A DNA stretch of 64,000 nucleotides from Lachnospiraceae bacterium UBA3282 (GTDB taxonomy: Bacteria; Bacillota; Clostridia; Lachnospirales; Lachnospiraceae), in the NCBI GenBank assembly GCA_002361735.1, contig DETS01000103.1:33852-97851 (forward strand). Direction: 5' to 3'. The position numbers and the translations under genes were made by a program. A model generated the notes under the pieces. It ran no database searches. It was not told where the DNA came from and worked only from the letters and a program-made list of their open reading frames with translations. This document shows positions 47,522-56,932 of the stretch, piece by piece. Each line of letters starts with the position of its first letter. Position 1 is the stretch's first letter.

Positions 47522-47537
47522 GGAGAGGAAATAGAAG

Positions 47538-48500
47538 ATGAAGCTGATCATTCAGATACCATGTTACAATGAAGCCGAGACGTTAAAGATTGCTTTGGAT
47601 GCGCTTCCCAAAGAGCTTCCGGGAATCGATGTCATCGAGTATCTCATCATCAACGACGGCAGCAGCGACGACACCGTGGCTGTGGCAAAGGAATGGGGCG
47701 TGCATCACGTCGTCAATTTCCGGTGCAACAAGGGCTTGGCGATGGGATTTAGCGAGGGCATCAACGAGGCGCTGAAGCAGGGCGCGGATATCATCGTCAA
47801 CACGGATGCGGATAACCAGTATTGCGGGGAGGACATCGGCAAGCTGGTGCAGCCCATCCTGGAGGAAAAGGCGGATATCGTGATCGGAGAGAGACCGATT
47901 GACTCGATTAGTCATTTTTCGTTTCTGAAAAAGAAGCTGCAGCATCTCGGTTCCTGGTTTGTCCGGGTGGCGTCCCATACGGATATCCCGGATGCGCCCA
48001 GCGGATTTCGCGCAATTTCCCGGGATGCCGCCATGCGCCTTCACGTGATTAACGAGTACACTTATACGTTGGAGATGATCATTCAGGCGGGCAGGGAAAA
48101 GATGGCGATCACTTCGGTGCCGATCAGGACCAATGCGGAGCTTCGCCCTTCCAGATTGTTTCACAGCATGACTTCTTATATTAAAAAGTCGGGATTGACC
48201 ATCATTCGCGCTTTTATGATGTACAAGCCGCTTAAGTTTTTCGGGATTCTGGGCAGCATTCCGTTTGTGCTCGGCGTGCTTTTGGGCGTCCGCTATCTGA
48301 TCTATCTGGCGATGGATCCGAATGCGGGGCATATCCAGTCTTTGATCCTGGCGGCAGTCTTTTTGCTGACGGGTGTGCAGACTTTTGTGGTAGGGCTGCA
48401 TGCGGATCTGATCGCGGCAAACCGCAAGATGCTTGAGGAAGTCAAGTATCATGTCAAAAAAATGGAGTATGAGAAAGAGAAAGACGGAGAGAAAGAGTGA
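47538..48500 (+). CDS. Polyprenyl-phosphate glycosyltransferase (DPM1-like GT2)
   Basis: 320 residues. It should transfer a hexose from an NDP-sugar to undecaprenyl phosphate on the cytoplasmic face. GT2 motifs are LIIQIPCYNEAETL, IINDGSSDDTV, VNTDADNQY (DxD) and PDAPSGFRAISR. Two C-terminal membrane spans (FFGILGSIPFVLGVLLGVRY and the following QSLILAAVFLLTGVQTFVVG) are typical of this branch. It overlaps the next gene in TGATG. Confidence 0.87.
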   Translation: MKLIIQIPCYNEAETLKIALDALPKELPGIDVIEYLIINDGSSDDTVAVAKEWGVHHVVNFRCNKGLAMGFSEGINEALKQGADIIVNTDADNQYCGEDIGKLVQPILEEKADIVIGERPIDSISHFSFLKKKLQHLGSWFVRVASHTDIPDAPSGFRAISRDAAMRLHVINEYTYTLEMIIQAGREKMAITSVPIRTNAELRPSRLFHSMTSYIKKSGLTIIRAFMMYKPLKFFGILGSIPFVLGVLLGVRYLIYLAMDPNAGHIQSLILAAVFLLTGVQTFVVGLHADLIAANRKMLEEVKYHVKKMEYEKEKDGEKE

Positions 48501-50098
48501 TGTTTTCGGAGTATATCTTAAAGCTGGCGCCCCGCGTGCTCTCCCAGGTGGACAGGGACAGGCATTCTAAAAATTACGGGGACTGTGACAGGAACCACTG
48601 GCATTTGAAAGTGCGGGATTTTTCTTCCGCCATTTTGCAGCAGACGGGGCTTGCCCTTGCGCTGTTGTATCAGCTTGATTTTGAGGGGAATCTCTTTTAC
48701 GGAAGGCAGGAAGTCAGGGAGTGGGCGCAGGCAACGGTCTGCTACTGGCGTAAAATTCAGTTGAAGGACGGGAGCTTTAACGAGTATTATCCCAACGAGC
48801 ATGGATTTCCGCCCACGGCATTTTCCCTCTATGCGATGTGCGAGGTGTACAGACGTCTGGAAATGGAAGACGAGGGCATAAAAGAGGCTTTTCGCAAGAC
48901 GGCGCGGTATCTGGTCCGTCACATTGAGGAGAAGGCGTATAATCAGGAAATCGCCTCTATTGCGGCGCTTTATGCGGCTTATCAGATCCTGCGGGAGCCC
49001 TGGATTCTGGAGGGCATGGAAAAGAAGCTTGTGCGGATTTTGAGTCTGCAGTCCGACGAGGGTTGGTTTTCGGAGTACGGCGGCGCGGATATCGGTTATA
49101 TGAGCGTCTCCCTCGATATGCTGGCGGAGTATTACGTCATGAGCGGGGATGAGAGGGTGAAAAAGCCGCTTGAAAAAATGATAGATTTTTTACAGTATTT
49201 TATCCACCCGGACGGGACGGCAGGCGGAGAGTACGCTTCCCGAAATACCATTTATTTTCTGCCGGGCGGGTTACAGACCATGGCTTGTCAGGGGAATGGA
49301 ACGGCGGAGGCGATGCTGCAAAAGCTGTATCGCGATACGGACAGAGCGTTTTACTTTATGGACGGCGTGGACGACCGCTACTTTTCCCATTATATCCTGC
49401 ATTCCTTTTTGCGGGCGCTGGAAAAGCGGACCGCGTATCAGGGCACCTATGTGCAGGAGAAGCTGCCCTGTGAACGGGATCAGGAGAGATACTTTGCACA
49501 GGCGGGGATTCTTTGTTGTACGCGGGGAGACCGCTATGTGATCGTCGGGGCAAAGAAAGGCGGGGTGGTGCGCGCTTTTGCGGGAGGCAGTGCCTGTTTT
49601 GAGGATTATGGATACCGTACCAGACTTGAGGAGGGAAAGGTTGCGGCGACCAGTTGGCAGAGCGCGAATACCAAAGTGGAATATGAGGAGCACAGGCTGC
49701 GCATCAAAGGACATATGAATCTGGTCAAACAGAAGGTGGCGACACCGATCATGTTGATGGGACTTCGGGGCGTATCCGCTGTGGTGGGAAACCGTATCAT
49801 CGGAATGCTTAAGCGCATGATCATTTTGGTGGATCAGGAAACGGATATTGCCTATGAGAGGCGGATCGAGATTACGGATGACGGCATACGGATGACGGAC
49901 GAGATCACCAGCCCGCGGTCAATCGATTTAGAGTGCGCGGACCCCTTTTCGCTGCGTCATGTGGCTTCCGGCAGGTTTTTTGCCACGGCGGATCTGGGAA
50001 CGCACAGCAGGAACCGCTATCCGCAGGTGCAGAAGATACGTATCGGCAGAAAATATGGTTTTGACTCCCGGAAATTGAGCGAGAAGGTATTGGAGTGA
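48500..50098 (+). CDS. Alpha/alpha-toroid protein, heparinase-like, function unknown
   Basis: 532 residues. The first 330 or so look like an (alpha/alpha) toroid with helical repeats (FSSAILQQTGLALALLYQ, KLQLKDG-type turns such as IQLKDGSFNEYYPNE, DEGWFSEYGGADIGYMSVS). The rest is beta-rich (EYEEHRLRIKGHMNLVKQK, ITDDGIRMTDEI), as in heparinase II/III and alginate-lyase-like enzymes. No signal peptide is seen, so cytoplasmic action on a lipid-linked or nucleotide-linked glycan is possible, for example epimerase or lyase editing. I cannot assign a reaction. Confidence 0.6.
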   Translation: MFSEYILKLAPRVLSQVDRDRHSKNYGDCDRNHWHLKVRDFSSAILQQTGLALALLYQLDFEGNLFYGRQEVREWAQATVCYWRKIQLKDGSFNEYYPNEHGFPPTAFSLYAMCEVYRRLEMEDEGIKEAFRKTARYLVRHIEEKAYNQEIASIAALYAAYQILREPWILEGMEKKLVRILSLQSDEGWFSEYGGADIGYMSVSLDMLAEYYVMSGDERVKKPLEKMIDFLQYFIHPDGTAGGEYASRNTIYFLPGGLQTMACQGNGTAEAMLQKLYRDTDRAFYFMDGVDDRYFSHYILHSFLRALEKRTAYQGTYVQEKLPCERDQERYFAQAGILCCTRGDRYVIVGAKKGGVVRAFAGGSACFEDYGYRTRLEEGKVAATSWQSANTKVEYEEHRLRIKGHMNLVKQKVATPIMLMGLRGVSAVVGNRIIGMLKRMIILVDQETDIAYERRIEITDDGIRMTDEITSPRSIDLECADPFSLRHVASGRFFATADLGTHSRNRYPQVQKIRIGRKYGFDSRKLSEKVLE

Positions 50099-50099
50099 T

Positions 50100-51347
50100 A
50101 TGGCGGCGATCGAACTGGAACGGAAAGTCATAGGAAGGGAGCTGTGCACGGGCTGCGGAACCTGTATCGGTGTGTGCCCGACAGGCGCCCTTTCCTGGGA
50201 AAAAGGCGCGGTCCGCGTGGATCACGAACGCTGTATTCAGTGCGGTAAGTGCTACAGAGCCTGCCCGGGCGAAAGCTTTCCCATGGACCTTTATGCGAAG
50301 GAACTTTTTTCAGAACCTTACGCGGCGGGAGATATACTGGGAAATTATCGGCGCATTCTGAATGTGTGGGCGGCGGACGGGAATGTCAAAGACGGCAGTG
50401 CATCGGGCGGCGCGGTGACACAGCTTTGCATCGACCTGTTAGAGACGGGAGCGGTGGACGGTGTTGTGGCAGTGCGGGCAAAGGCAGGGAATCCCTGCGG
50501 TTTTGAGTCGTTCATTGCCGGAAACAGGCAGGAGATTTTGGAGGCGGCGCAGTCTAAATATGTCATCCTGCCGGTCAATGAGATCTTGGTAAAGATTCGG
50601 GAAGCGGATAAGAAAATTGCCTTTGTGGGGCTGCCCTGTCAGGTACAGGGGCTTAGAAAGGCGATGACGCAGGATAGTGTGCTGCGGGACAGGATTCAGG
50701 TGGTGATATCCCTGTTTTGCGGTTTTAATATGGAGGAAGCGGCGACCCGCTATCTGATCAAAAAGAGCGGGATTGCAGGGGAAAATATCAAAAGGCTGAG
50801 TTACCGCCAAAAGAGGGCGGATGAAACGGGCTTTTTTCTTGCGGGGAAGGACGGGAAATCTTTTTTTCTTCCCAAACACGGCTATACGTTTCTAAATCTG
50901 ATCTACGCGCCGAAACGGTGCTGGAAGTGTTTCGATTACAGCGGTGAGTTTGCGGATTTGTCGGTGGGGGACGCCTGGGAGGAACCGGGGGGCTGCTCCC
51001 GTGTAATCGTGCGGACGAAAATCGGCGGACAGGTTTTGGAAAGCTCGCTGCAGCGGGGAACGCTCATCGGAAAGGAGAGCAGCGCAGAGCAGATTCAAAA
51101 GACGCAGAAGATGGTAACGGTCTACAAAAAGAAGACCATTGATATTCGTGCCGCAAGGATGAGCACCTTTCCGGATTACGGGGTGAAACTGCCGCAAAGC
51201 CGCGGAAAAGAGCGGCGGTTCGGCTGTATGCTCTACCTGATTCTGTGCTTCTTTCATACGGCGTTCGGGCGCATGGCGGCGCGCCTGCTTCCCCTGAAAA
51301 GTATGGCGCGGATCAGTGCGCGTTTGAAAAGAAAGGAAATCCATTGA
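50100..51347 (+). CDS. F420-hydrogenase beta-subunit-like Fe-S protein of a glycan locus
   Basis: 415 residues. Two 4Fe-4S ferredoxin motifs at the N-terminus (CTGCGTCIGVCPTGA and CIQCGKCYRACPG) are followed by an FrhB-type flavin domain (KDGSASGGAVTQL, FVGLPCQVQGLRKA, CWKCFDYSGEFADLSVGD). Members are frequent in exopolysaccharide clusters and are thought to carry out flavin-dependent redox steps on sugar intermediates. The start is two bases after the previous stop; the end overlaps the GtrA gene. Confidence 0.82.
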   Translation: MAAIELERKVIGRELCTGCGTCIGVCPTGALSWEKGAVRVDHERCIQCGKCYRACPGESFPMDLYAKELFSEPYAAGDILGNYRRILNVWAADGNVKDGSASGGAVTQLCIDLLETGAVDGVVAVRAKAGNPCGFESFIAGNRQEILEAAQSKYVILPVNEILVKIREADKKIAFVGLPCQVQGLRKAMTQDSVLRDRIQVVISLFCGFNMEEAATRYLIKKSGIAGENIKRLSYRQKRADETGFFLAGKDGKSFFLPKHGYTFLNLIYAPKRCWKCFDYSGEFADLSVGDAWEEPGGCSRVIVRTKIGGQVLESSLQRGTLIGKESSAEQIQKTQKMVTVYKKKTIDIRAARMSTFPDYGVKLPQSRGKERRFGCMLYLILCFFHTAFGRMAARLLPLKSMARISARLKRKEIH

Positions 51348-51751
51348 AAAAGCAGGATTTATTTGAAAAAAAAGAGGCGACGCGGTATCTGTTTTGGGGC
51401 GTCGTGACGGTGGCATTCAACTATCTCAGCTATCTTTTGCTGCAGGCGGTGATGGCTTATCAGATTGCCAATCTGTTAAGCATCGTGGCAACAAAGGTAT
51501 TTGCCTACTGCACGAACAGGAAATTTGTTTTTCGGTCCACAAGCGGGAAGTTCGATCAGGTGAAAGAGATTGCCCGTTATCTCGTAAGCCGCGGGTTGAC
51601 CGGGGTGGTCGATTTCTTTGGACTGATCCTGCTGACGGAGACCATTCTGCCGGACGATCGTTTGGGAAAGATGATTATGATAGGTGTCACCACGGTGTTG
51701 AATTATTTTTTGGGAAAGATTTTTGTCTTTCAGAAATCGGAAACGACTTGA
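51344..51751 (+). CDS. GtrA-family membrane protein
   Basis: 135 residues from a TTG at 51344 that overlaps the preceding TGA; AAAGGAAAT serves as ribosome binding site. Four membrane spans with the family motif KVFAYCTNRKFVF and the C-terminal GVTTVLNYFLGKIFVF. GtrA proteins are proposed to flip polyprenyl-phosphate sugars to the outside, feeding GT-C transferases such as that at 45761. It is the last gene of this operon. Confidence 0.83.
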   Translation: MKKQDLFEKKEATRYLFWGVVTVAFNYLSYLLLQAVMAYQIANLLSIVATKVFAYCTNRKFVFRSTSGKFDQVKEIARYLVSRGLTGVVDFFGLILLTETILPDDRLGKMIMIGVTTVLNYFLGKIFVFQKSETT

Positions 51752-51807
51752 GAGGGAGGAAAGAGTAATCGGTAATTTTGGTAAACTGCTCTGACAGGGA
51801 GGAAATC

Positions 51808-54174
51808 ATGGATATTATCTTACAACTCAAAGAAGAACTGAAAGTAGAAAAATGGCAGGTGGAAGCGGCGGTCGCCCTCATCGACGAGGGAAACACCATC
51901 CCCTTTATCGCCCGCTACCGCAAGGAGAAGACAGGTTCTTTGAATGACGAGACGCTGCGCGATCTGTATGAGCGTCTGACTTATCTGCGGGGGCTGGAAG
52001 AAAGAAAACAGCAGGTTTTAAGCAGCATTGAGGAACAGGGGATGCTGACCGATGAGCTGAAGGAGCGCATTGAAGCGGCGCAGACGCTGGTGATGGTGGA
52101 GGATCTCTATCGCCCGTATAAGCCGAAGCGCAAGACCCGTGCGAGTGTGGCGAAGGAGAAGGGCTTAGAACCGCTGGCGGCGTTTATCCTCGCGCAGGAG
52201 ACGACGGCGCCCATCGAGGAGGAAGCGGTAAAATACATACACGAGGACGAGGACGAAGGAAAATCCGTAAAGACGGCGGAGGAAGCCGTTCAGGGGGCGA
52301 AGGACATCCTTGCCGAGCAGATTTCCGACGAGGCGGACTACCGCAGCTACATCCGCGATATCACCACCAGAGAAGGGAAACTGGTGAGTGCGGCGAAGGA
52401 CGAGAAGGCGGAGAGCGTCTACGAGACCTACTACGATTACGAGGAGCCCATCGGCAAAGTGGCAGGGCACCGCGTGCTCGCCATCAACCGGGGCGAGAAT
52501 GAGAAATTCCTGACAGTGAAAGTGGAAGCGCCCGAGGAGCGTATCTTACAATTTTTGCGGACGAAGACGATTGTAAATGACAATCCTGTCACATCTCCGA
52601 TCCTGGAGGAAGTGATCGCTGACAGCTATAACAGGCTGATCGCGCCCGCAATCGAGCGGGAGATCAGGAACGATCTGACCGAAAAGGCGGAGGACGGGGC
52701 AATCTCCGTCTTTGGAAAGAATCTGGAGCAGCTTTTGCTGCAGCCGCCCATCCGCGGCAAGGTCGTTCTGGGCTGGGATCCCGCTTTCCGCACGGGCTGT
52801 AAACTGGCGGTGGTGGACGAGACGGGCAAGGTCCTTGACACGAAGGTGATTTATCCTACCGCGCCGCAGAATAAGGTAGAGCAGGCGAAGGCGGACCTAA
52901 AGAAACTCATCAAAAAATATAATGTCAACCTCATTTCCGTGGGCAACGGCACGGCTTCCAGAGAGTCCGAGCAGGTGATCGTGGAGCTGATCAAGGAGCT
53001 GGATGTGCCCGTGCAGTATGTGATCGTAAACGAGGCGGGGGCTTCGGTCTACTCGGCGAGCAAGCTTGCCACAGAGGAGTTCCCGGAGTTCGACGTGGGG
53101 CAGCGAAGCGCGGCTTCCATTGCCAGACGATTACAGGATCCGCTGGCGGAGCTGGTGAAGATCGATCCCAAGTCCATCGGCGTAGGGCAGTACCAGCATG
53201 ACATGAATCAGAAAAAATTAAGCGAGGCTTTGGGCGGCGTGGTGGAGGACAGCGTAAACCGCGTGGGTGTGGATCTGAATACAGCTTCCGCGTCGCTCTT
53301 GGAATATGTGTCCGGCGTAACAAAAGTAATCGCACGTAATATTGTAGACTACAGAGAGACGAACGGGCGCTTTGTCAACCGCAAACAGCTTTTAAAGGTG
53401 GCGAAGCTGGGACCGAAAGCTTACGAGCAGTGCGCGGGTTTCCTGCGCATCACGGACGGGGATAATCCCCTTGACGCCACCAGCGTGCATCCCGAGTCCT
53501 ATGAGGCAGCCGAAAAGCTGATGGAGAGGCTGGGGCTTACCATGGAGGATGTGCGAAAGGCGCAGAAGCAGGCGGCGGTCAAAAAGCCGGCGGCAGCTCC
53601 CGCAAAGGAAAAACGTCCGCCCAAAAAGCAGTTGGTGATCCGCAACACGGATACCGCCATGGGCAAGGCGCTGGCAGCAGCCATGGGCCAGATGACATTT
53701 GACGGCGGAGAAAACGATAAGAATGCGGGGAACGGCCCGCAGGCCGGCGGAGGACAGACAGGCGGAACGGGCAGCCTTGCAAAGCGCGTAAAAGATAAAA
53801 AGAAACTGGCTGAAGAACTCGGCATCGGAGAGATTACCCTTGTGGATATCCTCACGGAGCTGGAAAAGCCCGCCAGAGATCCCAGAGACGATATGCCGGC
53901 ACCCATCCTTAGAAGCGATGTACTTGATATGAAGGATCTAAAGCCCGGTATGATCTTAAAAGGAACGGTCAGAAACGTCATCGACTTCGGGGCATTTGTA
54001 GATATCGGCGTGCATCAGGACGGTCTGGTGCATATCTCTCAGATCACGGACCGTTATATCAAGCATCCGCTGGAAGCGGTCAGCGTGGGCGATGTCGTGG
54101 ACGTGCAGGTGCTCACCGTGGATGTGGCGAAGAAACGGATCGGGCTGACCATGAAATTGAAGCCGGTACAATGA
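51808..54174 (+). CDS. tex: Tex-type transcription accessory protein
   Basis: 788 residues from the ATG after GGGAGGAAATC. It is an RNA-binding protein with the Tex order: N-terminal helices (VALIDEGNTIPFIARYRKEK), YqgF/RuvC-like domain (VVLGWDPAFRTGCKLAVVDE), helix-hairpin-helix (NRKQLLKVAKLGPKAYEQCAG) and a C-terminal S1 domain (GTVRNVIDFGAFVDIGVHQD). Unusually, residues about 590-664 form a low-complexity Ala/Pro/Lys then Gly-rich linker between the helix-hairpin-helix and S1 parts. A strong terminator follows. Confidence 0.93.
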   Translation: MDIILQLKEELKVEKWQVEAAVALIDEGNTIPFIARYRKEKTGSLNDETLRDLYERLTYLRGLEERKQQVLSSIEEQGMLTDELKERIEAAQTLVMVEDLYRPYKPKRKTRASVAKEKGLEPLAAFILAQETTAPIEEEAVKYIHEDEDEGKSVKTAEEAVQGAKDILAEQISDEADYRSYIRDITTREGKLVSAAKDEKAESVYETYYDYEEPIGKVAGHRVLAINRGENEKFLTVKVEAPEERILQFLRTKTIVNDNPVTSPILEEVIADSYNRLIAPAIEREIRNDLTEKAEDGAISVFGKNLEQLLLQPPIRGKVVLGWDPAFRTGCKLAVVDETGKVLDTKVIYPTAPQNKVEQAKADLKKLIKKYNVNLISVGNGTASRESEQVIVELIKELDVPVQYVIVNEAGASVYSASKLATEEFPEFDVGQRSAASIARRLQDPLAELVKIDPKSIGVGQYQHDMNQKKLSEALGGVVEDSVNRVGVDLNTASASLLEYVSGVTKVIARNIVDYRETNGRFVNRKQLLKVAKLGPKAYEQCAGFLRITDGDNPLDATSVHPESYEAAEKLMERLGLTMEDVRKAQKQAAVKKPAAAPAKEKRPPKKQLVIRNTDTAMGKALAAAMGQMTFDGGENDKNAGNGPQAGGGQTGGTGSLAKRVKDKKKLAEELGIGEITLVDILTELEKPARDPRDDMPAPILRSDVLDMKDLKPGMILKGTVRNVIDFGAFVDIGVHQDGLVHISQITDRYIKHPLEAVSVGDVVDVQVLTVDVAKKRIGLTMKLKPVQ

Positions 54175-54249
54175 GAAACAAGGCAAGAATTGGAACGAAG
54201 ACATAAAGCAGTCATATAAGATCATAAAAGAGAAACAGATATCAGAGAA

Positions 54250-54294
54250 AGAGGGCGTGGAAGACCTGAAATCAGGTTTCCGCGCCCTCTTTTG
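54250..54294 (+). terminator. Intrinsic terminator after tex
   Basis: GAGGGCGTGGAA pairs with TTCCGCGCCCTC (one G-T pair) around an inner CCTGA/TCAGG stem, then TTTTG. It lies only about 20 bases before the broken solute-binding protein frame. Confidence 0.85.
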
Positions 54295-54314
54295 TGGAGC
54301 CGCCGTATGCGTAG

Positions 54315-55463
54315 GAGACGGGGATCGATATTGACTGGACCACCATGAGCGAGTCTTTGGGAGAGCAGGTCAATATCCGTATCGCGGGCAATGAGCTTCC
54401 CGACGCTTTCATGGGTGTGGGCTTCAGCAATTACGATATTTCGCGCTACGGAGACGACGGTACGTTCATCGATCTGACACCTTACCTGACGGAAGAATAT
54501 ATGCCGAATTTGACTAAGATCCTGGAGGAAAATCCGGACATCAAAAGCGCCATCACCATGGACGACGGTTATATCTACGGTCTGCCAGCGGGAGAGCGCA
54601 TGGGGACGGGCGGCATCGGTGCGCCGGGGAGTACGATTCCCATGAGCACGGGCTTTGACCAGTGGTGTTGGGGACAGAATATTTTCTATGCAGGCTTCGG
54701 TTTCACGAACTGGCCCAACGACGTCTGCAACAATCTGGTGCTGAAAAGCGACGGCACGGTGGAATTTATGTGCGTCACCGATCAGTACCGTCAGGCGGTC
54801 ACCTATTTCCATGACTGGTATGCGGAAGGGCTGATGGGCGATTATGCAAAGGACTATGTGTTTTTGCCCATCCTTGACGGACCGGACGGTACGCATAACG
54901 TGACGATCCGCACGGGCGGCGGCATCAACAGCGGTCAGCTCAATATTACAAAAGCTTGCAAAAGTCCGGCGAATTTTTTAAAATTTTTTGATAAATGGTA
55001 TGATCCCGAAATCGTGATGCAGCTTCAGTACGGACCCATCGGCACCTATTTTACAAAACAGGATGAGAACGGCGTATGGCTGAGCATCTCCGATGAGGAA
55101 AGCCGCGAAAAATACGGAAAGGGTTCCGGGGAGCTGAAGGGTGAGAGCGAGGTATTCGGTCCGAAGCTGATCCTCAGCGATTACTATCAGACGACTTTTA
55201 AGATGGAAGACCGCGCGATCGAGAGACTGACGGATCTGTACGATTTTTGGATGCCTTATGTGGACGATGCTTCGACCTATCCGGTGGACTGCGTGTTCAC
55301 GGGGCGGGAGCTTGACGATATTGACTGGTATAAGGCGAACTTTGAGAGCGCCGTGTCCGAGCAGGAAGGGCTGTGGATCAAAAACGGCGGCCCTACGGAC
55401 GAGGAATGGAATGCCTATATCGAACATTTGACGAAGAAGTGCGGCATGGAGGAAAAGAAATGA
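54315..55463 (+). pseudogene. Truncated ABC sugar-binding protein
   Basis: The open frame starts abruptly just after the tex terminator, with IDIDWTTMSESLGEQVNIRI, a segment from the middle of the N-lobe of a family 1 solute-binding lipoprotein. Signal peptide, lipobox and about 50 residues are missing. Two more in-frame gaps seem present: after YIYGLPAGERMG, where a LDKLG-type helix pair is expected, and between GDYAKDYV and FLPILDGPDG. The C-lobe is recognisable (CKSPANFLKFFDKWYDPE, then QYGPIGTYF). It cannot be exported and is almost certainly dead. The GH32 gene start overlaps its end. Confidence 0.75.
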
Positions 55464-56839
55464 TCAGCCAGATATTACGAGACGCAAGAAAATATGAAGA
55501 AGAAATGGAGCAGACGATCACGAAAGAGCAGAGACCGGACTTCCATCTCTGTACGCGGGTGGGATGGATGAACGACCCCAACGGTTTCTCCTATTATAAA
55601 GGAGAGTATCACCTGTTTTATCAGTATCACCCCTACGATTCCCATTGGGGACCGATGCACTGGGGGCATGCGGTCAGTAAGGATCTGCTGCATTGGCGCT
55701 ATCTCCCGGCGGCGCTTGCGCCGGATAGCGGATATGACAGGGACGGCTGCTTTTCGGGAAGCGCGGTTGTACTGCCTGACGGCAGGCATCTGCTTTTGTA
55801 TACAGGTGTCTCCGGGGAGACGCAGCCGGACGGCAGCAGCAAATTTGATTTCCGCGATCCGAAGATGTGGCAGAAACCTGACGGCTCCTATCGCTGTGTC
55901 GTTGGAAACTGTACGGAGGATGGAGATGGGCAGGTGCTTTTGTTTGCCAGTGAAAACGGAATCGACTGGAACTTTGAAAAAGTATTGGCGAAGAACCAAG
56001 GCCGCTTCGGGAAAATGTGGGAGTGCCCTGATTTCTTCCTTTTAGACGGCAAGGCAGTACTGCTTACCAGTCCCATGGATATGCTGCCTTATGAATTTGA
56101 ATATCACAACGGCAACGGTACGCTGTGTCTGATCGGTTCCTATGATGAGAAGACGGATACCTTTGTGGAGGAAAAGGATCAGGCGGTAGATTACGGCATC
56201 GACTTTTATGCGACGCAGACCATTCTTGCGCCGGACGGCAGGAGAATCCTGATCGCCTGGATGCAGAACTGGGACACCTGCAATCTGCACACACCCGCGC
56301 AGCCGTGGCTGGGACAGATGACGCTGCCCAGAGAATTGTCCGTGAAAAACGGCCGTCTGTATCAGACGCCGATCCGGGAGATCGAGACGCTGCACGGAGA
56401 GGAAGTGCGGCATGAGAACGTGACCTTTACGGATGTGATCAGATTAAAAGGCGTGGAAGGTCGCAAAATGGATATGGAGCTGACGATCCGCCCTGCGGAT
56501 ATGGCGAATATGTATCATAAATTTGCGGTCCGGTTTGCGCAGGACGATACGTACCAGACCTCTGTCAGTTTCAGACCGCATGAGTCGATCGTAAAGGTAG
56601 ACAGAAAGTTTTCCGGTTCCAGAAGGGCGATCATTCATCAGCGCCGCTGCCTGGTGAACCATCAGGACGGAGAGATCAAACTGCGGCTGGTGTTGGACCG
56701 GTTCAGCGTCGAAGTCTTCGTGAACGACGGGGAGTATGTGCTGACCGCGACCATGTATACCGATCCTGCGGCGGACGGCATTTCCTTTTATGCGGATGGG
56801 GAAGTGACGATGGATGTGGTCAAATATGAGTTGAAATAA
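55460..56839 (+). CDS. GH32 beta-fructosidase / sucrose-6-phosphate hydrolase, probably internally deleted
   Basis: 459 residues. GH32 motifs: nucleophile in WMNDPNGFSYYKGEYHLFYQ, DFRDPKMW, and acid/base in MWECPDFF; the C-terminal beta-sandwich is complete (LVLDRFSVEVFVNDGEY). It would hydrolyse sucrose, sucrose 6-phosphate or fructans in the cytoplasm, having no signal peptide. Between LLLYTGVSG and DFRDP only about a dozen residues remain where relatives have some 40, so part of a propeller blade appears to be missing. The frame is kept, but activity is doubtful. Flanking genes are also damaged. Confidence 0.82.
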   Translation: MISQILRDARKYEEEMEQTITKEQRPDFHLCTRVGWMNDPNGFSYYKGEYHLFYQYHPYDSHWGPMHWGHAVSKDLLHWRYLPAALAPDSGYDRDGCFSGSAVVLPDGRHLLLYTGVSGETQPDGSSKFDFRDPKMWQKPDGSYRCVVGNCTEDGDGQVLLFASENGIDWNFEKVLAKNQGRFGKMWECPDFFLLDGKAVLLTSPMDMLPYEFEYHNGNGTLCLIGSYDEKTDTFVEEKDQAVDYGIDFYATQTILAPDGRRILIAWMQNWDTCNLHTPAQPWLGQMTLPRELSVKNGRLYQTPIREIETLHGEEVRHENVTFTDVIRLKGVEGRKMDMELTIRPADMANMYHKFAVRFAQDDTYQTSVSFRPHESIVKVDRKFSGSRRAIIHQRRCLVNHQDGEIKLRLVLDRFSVEVFVNDGEYVLTATMYTDPAADGISFYADGEVTMDVVKYELK

Positions 56840-56932
56840 GACGGGCGAAAGACCACGAAATGTAAGCGCCAAGAAGTGACAGGCGGATCGGTCCTGCGGG
56901 GAGAATGTGGGATGTCGAAAGGAGAGAATGAG

